Source: Ruficoccus sp. ZRK36 (lineage in GTDB: Bacteria; Verrucomicrobiota; Verrucomicrobiia; Opitutales; Cerasicoccaceae). Taken from it: 64,000 bases of DNA. Below are positions 15,119 through 25,749 of this stretch, one piece after another; the first letter of the stretch is position 1; each line of letters starts with the position of its first letter. The stretch covers positions 759,501 to 823,500 of the forward strand of contig NZ_CP080649.1 of the NCBI RefSeq assembly GCF_019603315.1, written 5' to 3'. Below the pieces are notes generated by a model. That model saw nothing but the letters and a program-made list of their open reading frames with translations, did no database searches and was not told the DNA's origin. The position numbers and the translations under genes were made by a program.

Positions 15119-16630
15119 ATGAAATTTTACCCGACACAGGACGCATTCTGCCAGTTGGCGGAGCAGGGCAACCTGATCCCCGTCTATGCCGAGGTGACGG
15201 CCGACTTTGAGACACCCGTCTCGGCCTTCGCCCGCCTGCGCAGCCGCAAGCCCGCTTTTCTGTTCGAGTCGATCGTGGGCGGCGAGCATATCAGCCGCTA
15301 CAGCATCATCGGCTCGGCCCCGCGCAAGGTCATCACGTCCTGGGCCGATAAAACCGTGGTCACCCATGCCGATGGCTCCCGCGAGGAAGTCCCCACCCCG
15401 GCAGACCCGCTGAAGCTGGTCGAAGCCGAGATGGAGGGCCTGAAACCCGTCCGCATGCAGGACGAGCCGCTCTTCACCGGGGGGGCTGTGGGCTTCATCG
15501 GCCACGAATATATTCACAGGATCGAGCCGAGCGTGCCGAGGGCCGAGGAAGACACCCTGGGCATGCCTCTGATGTGCTACGCGATTGTCGATACGGTGGT
15601 CATTTTTGACCGCGTGCGGCAGACCCTGCGTATCATCTCCAATGCCCGCCTCGACGACGACAAAAGCGACCCTCAGGCCGCCTACGCTGCCGCCACCACC
15701 GCGATTGAGGAAACCTTTAGCGAACTGCGCGCCTCGCAGGCCCCGCTGGACCCGATCCCGCTGGGCGAGGTGGACGAAATCACGGTGCCGCCCGGTAACT
15801 TCACTCAGGAGCAGTTCGAGACTGCGGTGGAGAAGGCCAAGGAGTATGTACGCGCCGGAGATGTCGTGCAAATCGTTGGATCTCAACGCTTTGAAATCCC
15901 CTACGCCGAGGACGGGCTTTCCCTGTATCGCGCCCTGCGCATCGTCAACCCCTCGCCGTACATGTTTATGTTCGAGACGGAGGACTTCTCCGTCATCGGG
16001 GCCTCGCCGGAGGTCCATGTCCGCAGCACCGAGGGGCGCGTGGAGATCCGCCCCATCGCCGGTACGCGCCCCCGTGGCGCCACTCCCGCCGAGGACGCCG
16101 AGCTGGAAAAAGATTTGCTGGCCGACCCCAAGGAACGGGCCGAGCACCTCATGCTCGTTGACCTGGCCCGCAATGACATCGGTCGCGTCTGCGAGGTCGG
16201 CACCGTTCAGGTGCAGGACTATGCCATTATCGAACGTTATTCGCATGTTATGCACATCGTTTCCCAGGTGGAGGGTCAGCTCGCCGGGGACAAGACCGCG
16301 TTTGACCTGATGCGGGCGACATTTCCGGCCGGGACGCTCTCCGGCGCCCCCAAGATTCGGGCCATGCAGATCATCGCCGAGCTGGAAAAACAGTGCCGCG
16401 GCGTCTATGGCGGCGCGCTGGGGTATTTCAGCTATAATGGCAACCTGGACTCCTGCATTGCGATCCGGACAGCCCTCTTAAAAGAAAAAACTTTATTTAT
16501 TCAGTCAGGTGCAGGCCTCGTCGCCGACTCAATTCCGGAACATGAGTACCAGGAAACGGTCAATAAAGCGAAAGGAATGCTCAAAGCGGTTGCATTATCC
16601 CAGCAAATAGCTAGGATAACTGATGCTTAA
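15119..16630 (+). CDS. trpE: Anthranilate synthase component I (TrpE)
   Basis: TrpE makes anthranilate from chorismate, with ammonia supplied by TrpG. The 503-residue product has the N-terminal domain with the regulatory-type LLES-like region ([19 protein letters not shown]) and the chorismate-binding domain. The latter shows [42 protein letters not shown] and [15 protein letters not shown]. Length and motifs favour TrpE over PabB, though the two are related. No trpG is in the window. The gene overlaps the following sigma-factor gene by eight bases, an unusual pairing that implies co-transcription. No tryptophan leader peptide is visible upstream. Confidence 0.9.
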   Translation: MKFYPTQDAFCQLAEQGNLIPVYAEVTADFETPVSAFARLRSRKPAFLFESIVGGEHISRYSIIGSAPRKVITSWADKTVVTHADGSREEVPTPADPLKLVEAEMEGLKPVRMQDEPLFTGGAVGFIGHEYIHRIEPSVPRAEEDTLGMPLMCYAIVDTVVIFDRVRQTLRIISNARLDDDKSDPQAAYAAATTAIEETFSELRASQAPLDPIPLGEVDEITVPPGNFTQEQFETAVEKAKEYVRAGDVVQIVGSQRFEIPYAEDGLSLYRALRIVNPSPYMFMFETEDFSVIGASPEVHVRSTEGRVEIRPIAGTRPRGATPAEDAELEKDLLADPKERAEHLMLVDLARNDIGRVCEVGTVQVQDYAIIERYSHVMHIVSQVEGQLAGDKTAFDLMRATFPAGTLSGAPKIRAMQIIAELEKQCRGVYGGALGYFSYNGNLDSCIAIRTALLKEKTLFIQSGAGLVADSIPEHEYQETVNKAKGMLKAVALSQQIARITDA

Positions 16631-17780
16631 TCAGGTAATGCCCGCGCCACGAACTGAATCCGATATGCCCACAAAAAAGGCAAACTCCAGGAAGTCGGCG
16701 TCACAATCCGCAGCTGATAAAGCTACGGAGCCGTCGGCAAATTCCTCACATAATAACCCCGCTCCCGAGCGGGTTAGCGTCCCGCGTGATGCGGAACAGG
16801 CGCTAAACATTAATCGGCCGGACGTCAGTGTGCCCGAACCGGAAACACTTGCCGACCTGCCGCACTCCGAAAAGAGTGCCATCAAGCTGTACCTGGCCGA
16901 AATCGGCAAAACTCCCCTGCTCAAGCCGGAGGAGGAAGTCGCACTGGCCAGACGTATCCGCAAAGGCGACCAAAAGGCCCGCCAGCACATGATCGAGGCC
17001 AACCTGCGCCTCGTGGTGAAAATTGCGCACGACTACGCGAATTTTGGTCTCCCGCTGCTCGACCTGATCAGTGAGGGGAACATCGGCCTGGTCAAAGCCG
17101 TTGAACGCTTTGACCCGGACAAGGGCGGCAAGCTCTCGACCTACGCGGCCTGGTGGATCAAGCAGTCCATCAAGCGCGCCCTGGCCAACCAGAGCAAGAC
17201 CATCCGCCTGCCCGTCCACCTCGTCGATAAAATCGCCCGCATGCGCAAGCTGACCACCGCGCTGCAGGAGCTGCTCGGTCGCGAGCCCACCAACGAGGAA
17301 ATCGCCCTCGAGATGGGGATGCCGGTCAACAAGATCGCGCACCTCAAGACCGTCAGCGTGCGCCCGACTTCGCTCGACGCACCCGTCGGCGAGGACGACG
17401 ACACCGAGTTTGGCGATCTGGTCGGCGACGAGAATGCGCCCACGCCCTTTGAGAATCTCAAGAGCAAGTCCATGCTCACGGACGTGAACGCCATGCTCGA
17501 CTCGCTCGACGAGCGCGAATCGGAGATCATCCGCATGCGCTTCGGCATCGGTGGCGACCGCCCCCAGACCCTCGAAGAGGTCGGCCAGCACTTCAACATC
17601 ACCCGCGAACGCGTCCGCCAGCTCCAGAACATGGCGCTCCAGCGTATGCGCCGCGAGATGGCCAAGAAGGAAAAGCAGCGCACCGCCGAGGAGGTCCATC
17701 AGGAGAACCTCCAGAAGAAGCGCATGCAGGTGCTGCATGAGTTCTTCCAGCAGAGCGCTCAGGACGAATCCCGCAACTAG
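16623..17780 (+). CDS. RNA polymerase sigma-70 factor (RpoD/SigA family)
   Basis: The 385-residue protein has a disordered, Ser/Lys-rich N-terminus of about 70 residues. Region 1.2 follows ([13 protein letters not shown]), then region 2 ([20 protein letters not shown] and [14 protein letters not shown]), region 3 and region 4 with the -35-binding helix ([17 protein letters not shown]). It lacks a long region 1.1. The [26 protein letters not shown]-type region is nearer group 2 than housekeeping RpoD, so it may be an alternative sigma. ATG at 16623 is preferred for its TAGGAT ribosome-binding-like stretch; ATG at 16665 is the alternative. It overlaps trpE by eight bases and is followed by a strong terminator. 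Confidence 0.9.
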   Translation: MLNQVMPAPRTESDMPTKKANSRKSASQSAADKATEPSANSSHNNPAPERVSVPRDAEQALNINRPDVSVPEPETLADLPHSEKSAIKLYLAEIGKTPLLKPEEEVALARRIRKGDQKARQHMIEANLRLVVKIAHDYANFGLPLLDLISEGNIGLVKAVERFDPDKGGKLSTYAAWWIKQSIKRALANQSKTIRLPVHLVDKIARMRKLTTALQELLGREPTNEEIALEMGMPVNKIAHLKTVSVRPTSLDAPVGEDDDTEFGDLVGDENAPTPFENLKSKSMLTDVNAMLDSLDERESEIIRMRFGIGGDRPQTLEEVGQHFNITRERVRQLQNMALQRMRREMAKKEKQRTAEEVHQENLQKKRMQVLHEFFQQSAQDESRN

Positions 17781-17804
17781 GCGGACCGCATCCCTCCCCT
17801 TTCA

Positions 17805-17840
17805 AAACCTCGCGTCGGATAAATCCGCGCGAGGTTTTTT
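17805..17840 (+). terminator. Rho-independent terminator after the sigma-factor gene
   Basis: AACCTCGCG (17806-17814) pairs with CGCGAGGTT (17827-17835), followed by a run of T. It lies about 25 bases after the stop codon and closes the trpE-sigma unit. Confidence 0.85.
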
Positions 17841-17970
17841 CATCCATACACGGATCGGGGGGCGAGACGTGCCTAAGACCCATGTTAATGTGAACATGAG
17901 CCAACTCTGGCTGTGCCTTTCGATCCATAAGAAACTCTGGCGACGTATCCACCCAGAACCGGAGTTACTC

Positions 17971-19497
17971 ATGAAATGGATCCAAACCGCCCTGCAGACT
18001 TTTCTCCTGCCGTGCCTGACAGCTGCCTGCCTCTCCCTGCACGGGGCCGACCAGCCGAGGCCAAACATCCTGTTTATCTTTTCCGACGACCAGCGGGCCG
18101 ACGCACTCGGCGCTGTTAACCCGGACATCGTCACCCCGCACCTTGACTCACTCGCCAAGGATGGCGTCGTCTTTGACCGGGCCTACGTGACGACCGCCAT
18201 CTGCTCGCCCTCGCGCGCCTCCACGCTCACCGGGCGCTACGGCACCCGCAACGGCGTGTCTACACTCAGCGCCGCCCTCAACGAAGGTGAGCGGACCTTC
18301 GCGCAGTATCTGGGAGACGTTGGCTACCGGACGGCCCAGTTCGGCAAGTGGCACATCAAGACCACCCCAGCCGAGGCGGCCTTCCAGTCCTACGCGCAGA
18401 TGTACTCGAACGGCTCCTGGTACCACCGCAACATTGACAGTAACATCCCCGGAGCCCCGAAGGCTCTCAACGGCCGCTTCTACGAGGAGGTCATGGCCGA
18501 TATGCTGATCGACTACATCGACGAGAGTGCAAGCTCCGGGCAGCCCTTTGTCGCGTGGTGGTGTAACCAGGTCCCACACCTCGACGAAAAGATGCAGTAC
18601 CCCGATGTGGACGACACCCAGGCCCTCTACGACCCGGCGGACATGCGCGTGCCCACGAACTGGGCCGACGAGCCCTCAGCCTGGACAGTCGAGTCCGGGG
18701 AGCGCCCGCCCTATCTGGCTCAGTCACGTTTTGTTTCCAAGTCCGCCGAGGAAAACTACGGTGGCCCCGGTGGCTATGACAACCCAGCCCCCGGCATCCG
18801 AAACCGCACTGTCGGTGAGGACAACGTGCAGAACCACCTGCGCGAATACTACGCTGCCGTGACCGCCCTCGACCGGCAGATCGGCCGCGTACTGGCCCGC
18901 CTGAAAGACCCCAACGGCGACGGCGACACCTCGGACAGCATCGCCAACAACACGTGGATCATCTTCATGGGCGACAACGGCTGGTTCACAGGACACCACC
19001 GCTTCACCTCCAAGGTCCTCCCCTACGAGGAGGCCTCGCGGGTGCCGATGCTTGTGTGGGGGCCGGGCGTGTCCCCCCGCACCGAGAGTCATCTCGTGCT
19101 GAATATCGACCTGACCCGCCTCATCCTCGACATCGCTGGCACTCAGGCCGACACCTCGCACATGCAGGGGCTAAACCTTCGCACGCTCATCGACGAACCG
19201 GACACCAACTGGCGCGAAAGCGTTTATCTGGAGGGCGTTATCTCCGAGCCCAGCCTCGGCGCAGAGCCCTTTGACGCTGTAGTTAAGGATCACTACAAAC
19301 TCATCCGCACCTATGCCGATTCATCCGGTGAGTCCGTGGTCTGGCTGGAGCTCTACGATCTGGAGACCGACCCGGACGAGATGCACAATCTCTCCAACGA
19401 CCCGGCCTACGCCAGCATCAGAGACGACCTGACGCGCTCGCTCGTCGCACAAAAATCCGCCATAGCCGCCTCTCCAAACGCAACCCCCAAGCCTTGA
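17971..19497 (+). CDS. Secreted sulfatase
   Basis: The 508-residue product starts at ATG 17971 with a signal peptide (MKWIQTALQTFLLPCLTAAC region). Next comes PNILFIFSDDQRADALG, whose Asp pair binds Ca2+. C78-S-P-S-R (TTAICSPSRASTLTGR) is the formylglycine signature, converted by a sulfatase-modifying enzyme not present in the window. GKWHIKT and FMGDNGWFTGHHR supply further active-site residues. It is a family S1 sulfatase that removes sulfate esters, in Verrucomicrobiota typically from algal or mucin glycans; the exact substrate is unknown. The reading frame is open upstream to 17551, but the signal peptide fixes the start. It appears to be a single-gene unit. Confidence 0.9.
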   Translation: MKWIQTALQTFLLPCLTAACLSLHGADQPRPNILFIFSDDQRADALGAVNPDIVTPHLDSLAKDGVVFDRAYVTTAICSPSRASTLTGRYGTRNGVSTLSAALNEGERTFAQYLGDVGYRTAQFGKWHIKTTPAEAAFQSYAQMYSNGSWYHRNIDSNIPGAPKALNGRFYEEVMADMLIDYIDESASSGQPFVAWWCNQVPHLDEKMQYPDVDDTQALYDPADMRVPTNWADEPSAWTVESGERPPYLAQSRFVSKSAEENYGGPGGYDNPAPGIRNRTVGEDNVQNHLREYYAAVTALDRQIGRVLARLKDPNGDGDTSDSIANNTWIIFMGDNGWFTGHHRFTSKVLPYEEASRVPMLVWGPGVSPRTESHLVLNIDLTRLILDIAGTQADTSHMQGLNLRTLIDEPDTNWRESVYLEGVISEPSLGAEPFDAVVKDHYKLIRTYADSSGESVVWLELYDLETDPDEMHNLSNDPAYASIRDDLTRSLVAQKSAIAASPNATPKP

Positions 19498-19516
19498 CCC
19501 CGCCAGTAAAACAGAA

Positions 19517-19540
19517 GTCCCGGCCATTGCTGACCGGGAC
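19517..19540. terminator. Hairpin between convergent genes
   Basis: GTCCCGG and CCGGGAC form a seven-base stem with a ten-base loop, 20 bases after the sulfatase stop codon. There is no long T-run on either strand, so it is a weak or bidirectional terminator at best. Confidence 0.4.
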
Positions 19541-19605
19541 CTCTTAGGCTGATTGATCTATTTGGTGACGCAAAAAGTGAAAGCTTATGCAGATAGCTAT
19601 GGAAC

Positions 19606-20040
19606 CTACTTGGCGGGGGCGGGCTTGGCGTCGGGGGCCATGTTTTCAAAGATATTATTCCAGTACAGGACGGCCTCGACATGCTCCTTGTGCGGGAGCC
19701 AGACCATGTTCTCCCCCGGCTCGGGATCACCCCCGAAGACAACCGGGTCGATGTACCACTTGATCTTCTGGTAGTAGCGGGCGTCGCGATCGAGCTTGAA
19801 CTCGGCATCGGCCAGGTCGATATCACAGGGCTCGCGGTACTCGGGCCGCATGGGCAGGGTCAGGACTTTGTAGACCTTGCCGGTCTTGTCCTCGCGCACG
19901 ATAAAGTTGTCCCACGCAGCGAGGCCGAGCAGCGTATGCCCAGGCATATACGTGGGGATCGCGTAGTCATTTGTGCGCGCTTCGATCTCCTCCCCCTCGA
20001 ACAGGACGAGATATTCGTTGCCGTACCAGCCTTCCTTCAT
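19606..20040 (-). CDS. Hypothetical protein
   Basis: The product from ATG 20040 is about 144 residues (MKEGWYGNEYLVLFEGEEIE); an in-frame GTG at 20076 would add 12. It is rich in Trp/Tyr and acidic residues, has no signal peptide or membrane segment, and ends with a Pro/Ala-rich tail (DAKPAPAK). I recognise no family. It converges with the sulfatase gene. The 219 bases upstream of it hold the rpsA terminator and a mosaic repeat on the way to rpsA, so it needs its own promoter in about 20040-20170, which I cannot define. Confidence 0.6.
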   Translation of the reverse strand: MKEGWYGNEYLVLFEGEEIEARTNDYAIPTYMPGHTLLGLAAWDNFIVREDKTGKVYKVLTLPMRPEYREPCDIDLADAEFKLDRDARYYQKIKWYIDPVVFGGDPEPGENMVWLPHKEHVEAVLYWNNIFENMAPDAKPAPAK

Positions 20041-20173
20041 GCCTGTGGTAAAGCTGGAACCACGCCAAACCCGCACAGGCCGAGATTTGCGGACACGCTA
20101 AAGCCGCTGCTAATACTGACATCCATTATCGTTGATAAGAGTTCTCCTCTTACCAATCGCCCGAAATACGCAC

Positions 20174-20205
20174 AAAAAAACCCCGTCGGTAGGACCGACG
20201 GGGTT
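20174..20205 (-). terminator. Rho-independent terminator of rpsA
   Basis: CCCCGTCGGT and ACCGACGGGG form a ten-base stem. On the minus strand a run of seven T follows. It lies about 90 bases past the rpsA stop codon, with the mosaic repeat at 20231-20296 in between. Confidence 0.85.
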
Positions 20206-20230
20206 TGAAATGTAGGTTTGCATATCGCAC

Positions 20231-20295
20231 TCACGGGGTAGCCGCCTTTTGGCGGCGTAGGGGCAGAGCCCCTCATTGCCCGCAGGTGCAACCTG

Positions 20296-20296
<1 letters not shown>
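20231..20296. repeat. Mosaic hairpin repeat, rpsA 3' end
   Basis: Three perfect hairpins follow each other: GCCGCC-TTTT-GGCGGC (20241-20256), AGGGGC-AGA-GCCCCT (20259-20273) and GCAGGT-GCA-ACCTGC (20282-20296). The last ends on the first base of the rpsA stop codon. The scaffold GGGGTAGCCG...GGCGGCGTAGGGGC...CCCCTCATTGCC recurs after hisG at 24634-24709. Confidence 0.8.
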
Positions 20297-21957
<1,661 letters not shown>

Positions 21958-22145
21958 AGGTCTTTGACTGTTAGCCGGAAAGCACACCCCCCAATATTCG
22001 GCGGCGCTCCGGGGTTAAGGTTAGGTTGTTTGGTTTATTCGTTTCTGACTGGGGCCCGCCAGTTAAGGCGGCGAAAGGGGAAAGAAAATGCACCCTAAAG
22101 CCCACCCTGACAAGCACAATCGGTGCGTGACCGCACAGGACATTT

Positions 22146-22275
22146 ATGGGGCTAGGCCCCATCGCTTAGAATTCAATGCATATTTGCCGGTAGCAATACG
22201 CTGTCCCGACGATTCGACAACCGTCGTAGCCCATGCCACTGCCCTAGCAGTGGCATCGGTGATCCGAAGGATCAC
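22146..22275. repeat. Mosaic hairpin repeats between aguA and rpsA
   Basis: The 314 bases from 21958 to 22271 hold no gene. The rpsA promoter should lie near 21958-22080. Further from rpsA are perfect hairpins: ATGGGGC-TAG-GCCCCAT (22146-22162), ATGCCACTGC-CCTA-GCAGTGGCAT (22233-22256) and GTGATCC-GAA-GGATCAC (22259-22275). The last of these covers the aguA stop codon (22272-22274). Their three- or four-base loops match those of the other repeat blocks in the window. Confidence 0.75.
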
Positions 22276-23369
22276 GGGTCCAGGGCTTTGCCCTGGTGTT
22301 GGCTGAGGCAGTGGACGGCGCCGCCTTCTTCGAGGAACAGGCGGCAGTCGAAGCTGACGGCCTTGCGGTCGGGGAAGCAGTCGGCGAGTACGCCGCGGGC
22401 GAAGTCGTCGTTCTTCGGCTGGCCAAAGGCGGGCACGATCACGGCGTCGTTGACCAGCGCGTAGTTCAGGTAGCTGGCCGGCCTCGGCGGGGTGCCCCCG
22501 CTGGCACTCATGGGGGCTCTGCCCCCATCGCTCGTTGCACTCGCTGCCCCCTTGCCACCCACGGACAAATAGGGCTCGGGCAGGGGCAGCTCCAGGACGG
22601 TCTCGAAGCGCTCCTTCAGGCGCAGGCGAGCCTCCTCCAGCCACGGCTGGGGGACGACGCGGGGAGTGATTTCCCGAGGGTCCACGGCGGTGATGACGGC
22701 ATTTTCGCCGATGAAGCGGGTCATGTTGTCGATGTGGCCGTCGGTATCGTCGTGGTCGAGCCCACGCGGGAGCCAGAAAATTTCCTTCACGCCCAAGAGA
22801 CGCCGCAGCTCGGCCTCAACATCAGCCTTGGACCACTCGGGGTTGCGGTTCGGGTTGAGGAGCACCTCCTCGGTCGTCAGAAGCACGCCCGCGCCGTTGG
22901 ACTCGATCGCCCCACCCTCCAGGATCAGCTCGGAGCGGTGGCAGGGCACCCCGAGGGCATCAGCCATGCGCACGGCGGCCTCGTCGTCGCGGTCGAAGGG
23001 GGTGAACTTCCCCCCCCAGGCGTTGAAGCGCCAGTCGGTAGCGGCAAGCTTGCCCGTGGCCGCATCGCGGACGAACACCGCGCCGTGGTCGCGGCACCAC
23101 ACGTCGTCCGTCGGGTGGTCGTACAGCTCGATCACGGAGAGGTCCGCCCGAGCGCGATTGAGGTGCTCGCGGATCTTCGCGTGGGCACGGCCGTCGGCGT
23201 TGATCTTGACCGGCTCAAAATAGCTGAATTGCGCGGCAAGCTGCGCAAAGGCTGGCTCAATCTCGGCCCGGAACTCCGGCCAGATGTGCGTGCTGACTGG
23301 CCACGAGAGCCAGATCGCGTCCTGAGGCTCCCACTCGGCAGGGAGGATGAATGTCGGTTCAGCGGGCAT
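22272..23369 (-). CDS. aguA: Agmatine deiminase with in-frame repeat insertion
   Basis: AguA hydrolyses agmatine to N-carbamoylputrescine and ammonia. The 365-residue product (start ATG 23369, MPAEPTFILPAEW) has WLSWPVSTHIWPEF, DVWCRDHGAVFV, ILEGGAIESNG and the C-terminal active-site Cys region GGAVHCLSQHQ, all typical of porphyromonas-type peptidyl-arginine deiminase family AguA. Residues of about 270-296 are unusual: between LPLPEPYLSV and YLNYALVND lies a Gly/Ala/Ser-rich insert encoded by a mosaic hairpin repeat (22484-22560). The last residues (GKALDP) also come from repeat hairpins. aguB follows upstream on the same strand, completing the agmatine-to-putrescine route. Confidence 0.93.
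   Translation of the reverse strand: MPAEPTFILPAEWEPQDAIWLSWPVSTHIWPEFRAEIEPAFAQLAAQFSYFEPVKINADGRAHAKIREHLNRARADLSVIELYDHPTDDVWCRDHGAVFVRDAATGKLAATDWRFNAWGGKFTPFDRDDEAAVRMADALGVPCHRSELILEGGAIESNGAGVLLTTEEVLLNPNRNPEWSKADVEAELRRLLGVKEIFWLPRGLDHDDTDGHIDNMTRFIGENAVITAVDPREITPRVVPQPWLEEARLRLKERFETVLELPLPEPYLSVGGKGAASATSDGGRAPMSASGGTPPRPASYLNYALVNDAVIVPAFGQPKNDDFARGVLADCFPDRKAVSFDCRLFLEEGGAVHCLSQHQGKALDP
22484..22560. repeat. Mosaic hairpin repeat inside the aguA coding sequence
   Basis: Perfect hairpins GCGGGG-TGC-CCCCGC (22487-22501) and ATGGGGGC-TCT-GCCCCCAT (22510-22528) are followed by CGCTCGTTGCACTCGCTGCCCC. In reverse complement this is the same scaffold as 46794-46860 (GGGGCAGCGA...GAGCGATGGGG...GCCCCATCAATGCCAGC). 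Here the copy is translated without frameshift or stop. Its likely length is close to a multiple of three. Confidence 0.8.
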
Positions 23370-23389
23370 TTTTTTTAAATGGTATGGGA

Positions 23390-23538
23390 TTAACCGCAAA
23401 GAGCGCAAAAGACACAAAGGTCAACGGGAAATGGGCTCACGCTTGAGCAAACTCAAAGTCTTCTTATCGACGCCTCACACGCCAACACCAAGGGAAACAA
23501 TCCTTCCAAAATCTCTTCGCACTCTTTGTGGTTAAAAA
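23390..23538. repeat. MITE-like repeat between aguB and aguA
   Basis: TTAACCGCAAAGAGCGCAAA at about 23391 is matched in inverted orientation by TTCGCACTCTTTGTGGTTAA near 23517-23536, with about 110 bases between that contain no gene. Three mismatches separate the two arms. Related ACAGAG/AAAGAG sequence stands at 24428-24462 and 1155-1245. It lies in the aguB-aguA gap and may interrupt or be carried on their shared transcript. Confidence 0.6.
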
Positions 23539-23552
23539 ATTCCAGCCAACGG

Positions 23553-24410
23553 CTAGTCGATGGCGCGCTTGGTAATCTCGCCGTAGGCGTCGATGCGGCG
23601 GTCGCGCAGGAACGGCCACCAGCGGCGGAACTCCTCCAATGCATCGATATCGACCGTATGCAAGAGGATTTTCTCGCTCTCCCCGGCCTCGGCCACGCGC
23701 TGCCCGTAGGTGTCGGCCACGAAGGAGTGCCCCCAGAACTCCGTCTCGCCCTCGGTGCCGACGCGATTGATGGCGGCGACGGCGCAGCCGTTGGCCACCG
23801 CATGGGAGCACTGGATGGTCTGCCAGGCGTTGAGCTGACCCGCGCCGAGCTCGGCCTTTTCGGCGGGAAGCCAGCCGATGGCGGTCGGGTAAAAAAGAAT
23901 CTGCGCCCCGGCCAGAGCGGTCAGGCGGGCGGCCTCGGGGTACCACTGGTCCCAGCAGATGAGCACACCGATGCGGCCATAGCGGGTGTCCCACGCGCGG
24001 AACCCGAGGTCGCCGGGCGTGAAGTAGAACTTCTCCTCAAAGCCCGGGTCCTGCGGGATGTGCATCTTGCGGTACTTCCCCAGCAGCGTGCCGTCGGCAT
24101 CGATGACGGCTGCGGTGTTGTGGTAGAGGCCCGTCATGCGCTTCTCAAACATCGGAGCGACGATGACCACCTGTAGCTCTCTGGCCAGGGCGCAGAGCAC
24201 GTCGGTGGTGGGGCCGGGCATGGGCTCGGCCAGGTCAAAGGCGTCCGGGTCCTGCGTGCGGCAGAAGTACAGCGTGGTGAACATCTCCGGCAGGCAGATG
24301 ACCTGGGCCCCCTGGGCGGCGGCCTCGCGGATGCGGGCCTCGGCGGTGGCGAGGTTGTCAGCCGGGGCTTCAGCCATGGCCATCTGGATCAGTCCGAGGG
24401 TGACATTCAT
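23553..24410 (-). CDS. aguB: N-carbamoylputrescine amidase
   Basis: AguB hydrolyses N-carbamoylputrescine to putrescine, CO2 and ammonia. The 285-residue nitrilase-superfamily protein has the Glu-Lys-Cys triad: E42 (CLPEMFTT), K115 (YRKMHIP) and C152 (VLICWDQWYPEA). Length, the HIPQDPGFEEKFYF stretch and adjacency to aguA fit AguB better than a general nitrilase. The ATG at 24410 gives the usual short N-terminus. aguA lies 183 bases downstream across a repeat, so co-transcription is likely but not proven. Together they make putrescine from agmatine; an arginine decarboxylase is not in the window. Confidence 0.93.
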   Translation of the reverse strand: MNVTLGLIQMAMAEAPADNLATAEARIREAAAQGAQVICLPEMFTTLYFCRTQDPDAFDLAEPMPGPTTDVLCALARELQVVIVAPMFEKRMTGLYHNTAAVIDADGTLLGKYRKMHIPQDPGFEEKFYFTPGDLGFRAWDTRYGRIGVLICWDQWYPEAARLTALAGAQILFYPTAIGWLPAEKAELGAGQLNAWQTIQCSHAVANGCAVAAINRVGTEGETEFWGHSFVADTYGQRVAEAGESEKILLHTVDIDALEEFRRWWPFLRDRRIDAYGEITKRAID

Positions 24411-24427
24411 GCAATAAAGGGAAAGAG

Positions 24428-24462
24428 ATTAACCACAGAGGACACAGAGCGCACAGAGTTTT
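24428..24462. repeat. Copy of the TTAACCACAGAG-type repeat upstream of aguB
   Basis: ATTAACCACAGAGGACACAG followed by AGCGCACAGAGTTT stands 18 bases before the aguB start codon on the plus strand. It matches the left arm of the 23390-23538 element. No inverted partner is seen nearby, so this appears to be a half copy. Confidence 0.6.
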
Positions 24463-24572
24463 TATCAGGCAATAAATCTATACCTGCTCGTTTCGGTACG
24501 CATTAAAGGGACAAGGTGGCGTTTGTCGAAAGCGAAGTTTGCATCGCAGACGTCCCACCCACCCTTCGGGCA

Positions 24573-24606
24573 CAAAAAACGCCCGGCACGAAGCCGGGCG
24601 TTGGTA
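24573..24606 (-). terminator. Rho-independent terminator of hisG
   Basis: AACGCCCGGC and GCCGGGCGTT form a ten-base stem around ACGAA. On the minus strand a T-run follows. It lies about 105 bases past the hisG stop codon, beyond the mosaic repeat, the same order as at rpsA. Confidence 0.85.
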
Positions 24607-24627
24607 AAAAAGTTCGTCAGAAGCACC

Positions 24628-24709
24628 CCGCAGGGGTAGCCGTCTTTCTGGCGGCGTAGGGGCGATGGCTGGTCCAGCCGGACCCCTCATTGCCACCGGG
24701 TGCACCCGG
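24628..24709. repeat. Mosaic hairpin repeat, hisG 3' end
   Basis: GGGGTAGCCGTCTTTCTGGC with GGCGTAGGGGC (24634-24662), GGCTGG-T-CCAGCC (24667-24679), CCCCTCATTGCC and CCGGGTGCACCCGG (24696-24709) are laid out as at rpsA. The last palindrome ends one base before the hisG stop codon (24711). An extra hairpin separates the two G/C blocks that are joined in the rpsA copy, which shows the modular make-up. Confidence 0.8.
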
Positions 24710-24710
24710 C

Positions 24711-25595
24711 TCAGGGGACGACTTTGTTCAGCGGGTACTCGATGATGCCCTCGGCGCCGTGGGCCTTGAGGGTCGGGATCATCTCGCGCACGACCTTTTC
24801 GTCCACGATGACTTCCAGCGCGACAAAGTCGCCGTTGGTCAGGGGGGAGATGGTCGGGTTACGCAGGGCGGGCAGCTCCTTGAGGACCTCGGTGACCTTA
24901 TCCTTGTGGATGTTCAGCTTCAGGCCGACCTTGGAGTTGGCGGTCAGGGCGGCGGTCAGCAGCAGGGCGATGGTCTCGATCTTGGCGCGCTTGGCCGGGT
25001 TTTCCCAAGCCTGCTTGTTGGCGATCAGCTTGGTGTTGGTTTCCAGCAGCACGTCCACGATGCGCAGCTTATTCGCGCGCAGGGAGTTACCGGTCTCGGT
25101 CAGGTCCACGATGGCATCCACCATGTCGGGCACCTTCACCTCGGTCGCACCCCAGGAGAACTCCACGTCAGCCTTGACGCCGTTCTTTTCGAGGTAGTTG
25201 CGGGTGAGGTTGACCACTTCGGTGGCGATACGCTTGCCTTCGAGATCCTTGACGCTCTTCACGGAAGAAGCCTCCGGGACGACGAGGACCCACTTGCTCT
25301 TCACATTGGAAGCGCGGCTGTAGATCAGGTCGCAAACTTCGACCACGTCGGAGCCGTTTTCAACGACCCAGTCATGACCCGTGAGCCCACAATCAAAGAA
25401 GCCGTGTTCGACGTAACGGCTCATTTCCTGGGCACGGATGAAGCGCCCGTCGAGCTCCGGATCGTCGAAACCGGGGCGGTACGACCGTGAGCTCTTGGTG
25501 ATGTTGAAGCCGGCCTTGGCGAACAGTTTGAGGGTCGCCTCTTCGAGGCTGCCCTTCGGCAGGCCGAGCATGAGCATGGGTTTATTCTCGTTCAC
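24711..25595 (-). CDS. hisG: ATP phosphoribosyltransferase, long form
   Basis: HisG joins ATP and PRPP in the first, feedback-controlled step of histidine synthesis. The 294-residue product has [16 protein letters not shown] at the N-terminus, [10 protein letters not shown] and the PRPP-binding segment [18 protein letters not shown]-terminal regulatory domain of about 75 residues ([19 protein letters not shown]) binds histidine in the long form, so HisZ is not needed. The start at 25595 gives a short Met-Asn-Glu lead; ATG a few codons later is possible. No other his gene is in the window. It is a single-gene unit with its own terminator. Confidence 0.95.
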   Translation of the reverse strand: MNENKPMLMLGLPKGSLEEATLKLFAKAGFNITKSSRSYRPGFDDPELDGRFIRAQEMSRYVEHGFFDCGLTGHDWVVENGSDVVEVCDLIYSRASNVKSKWVLVVPEASSVKSVKDLEGKRIATEVVNLTRNYLEKNGVKADVEFSWGATEVKVPDMVDAIVDLTETGNSLRANKLRIVDVLLETNTKLIANKQAWENPAKRAKIETIALLLTAALTANSKVGLKLNIHKDKVTEVLKELPALRNPTISPLTNGDFVALEVIVDEKVVREMIPTLKAHGAEGIIEYPLNKVVP

Positions 25596-25749
25596 AGCCC
25601 ACCAGTGACAACGATCTGAGCCCCCGGGGGCAAGCCAAAAGCAGGCTATCTAGGGTCATCACTTGTAAAAAAATGATTTGATAACTGCGCCGGGAAATGT
25701 AAAAAAATGGCTTTCAGCCTCAAAACCAACGGCATCCGTACTCTCATAC

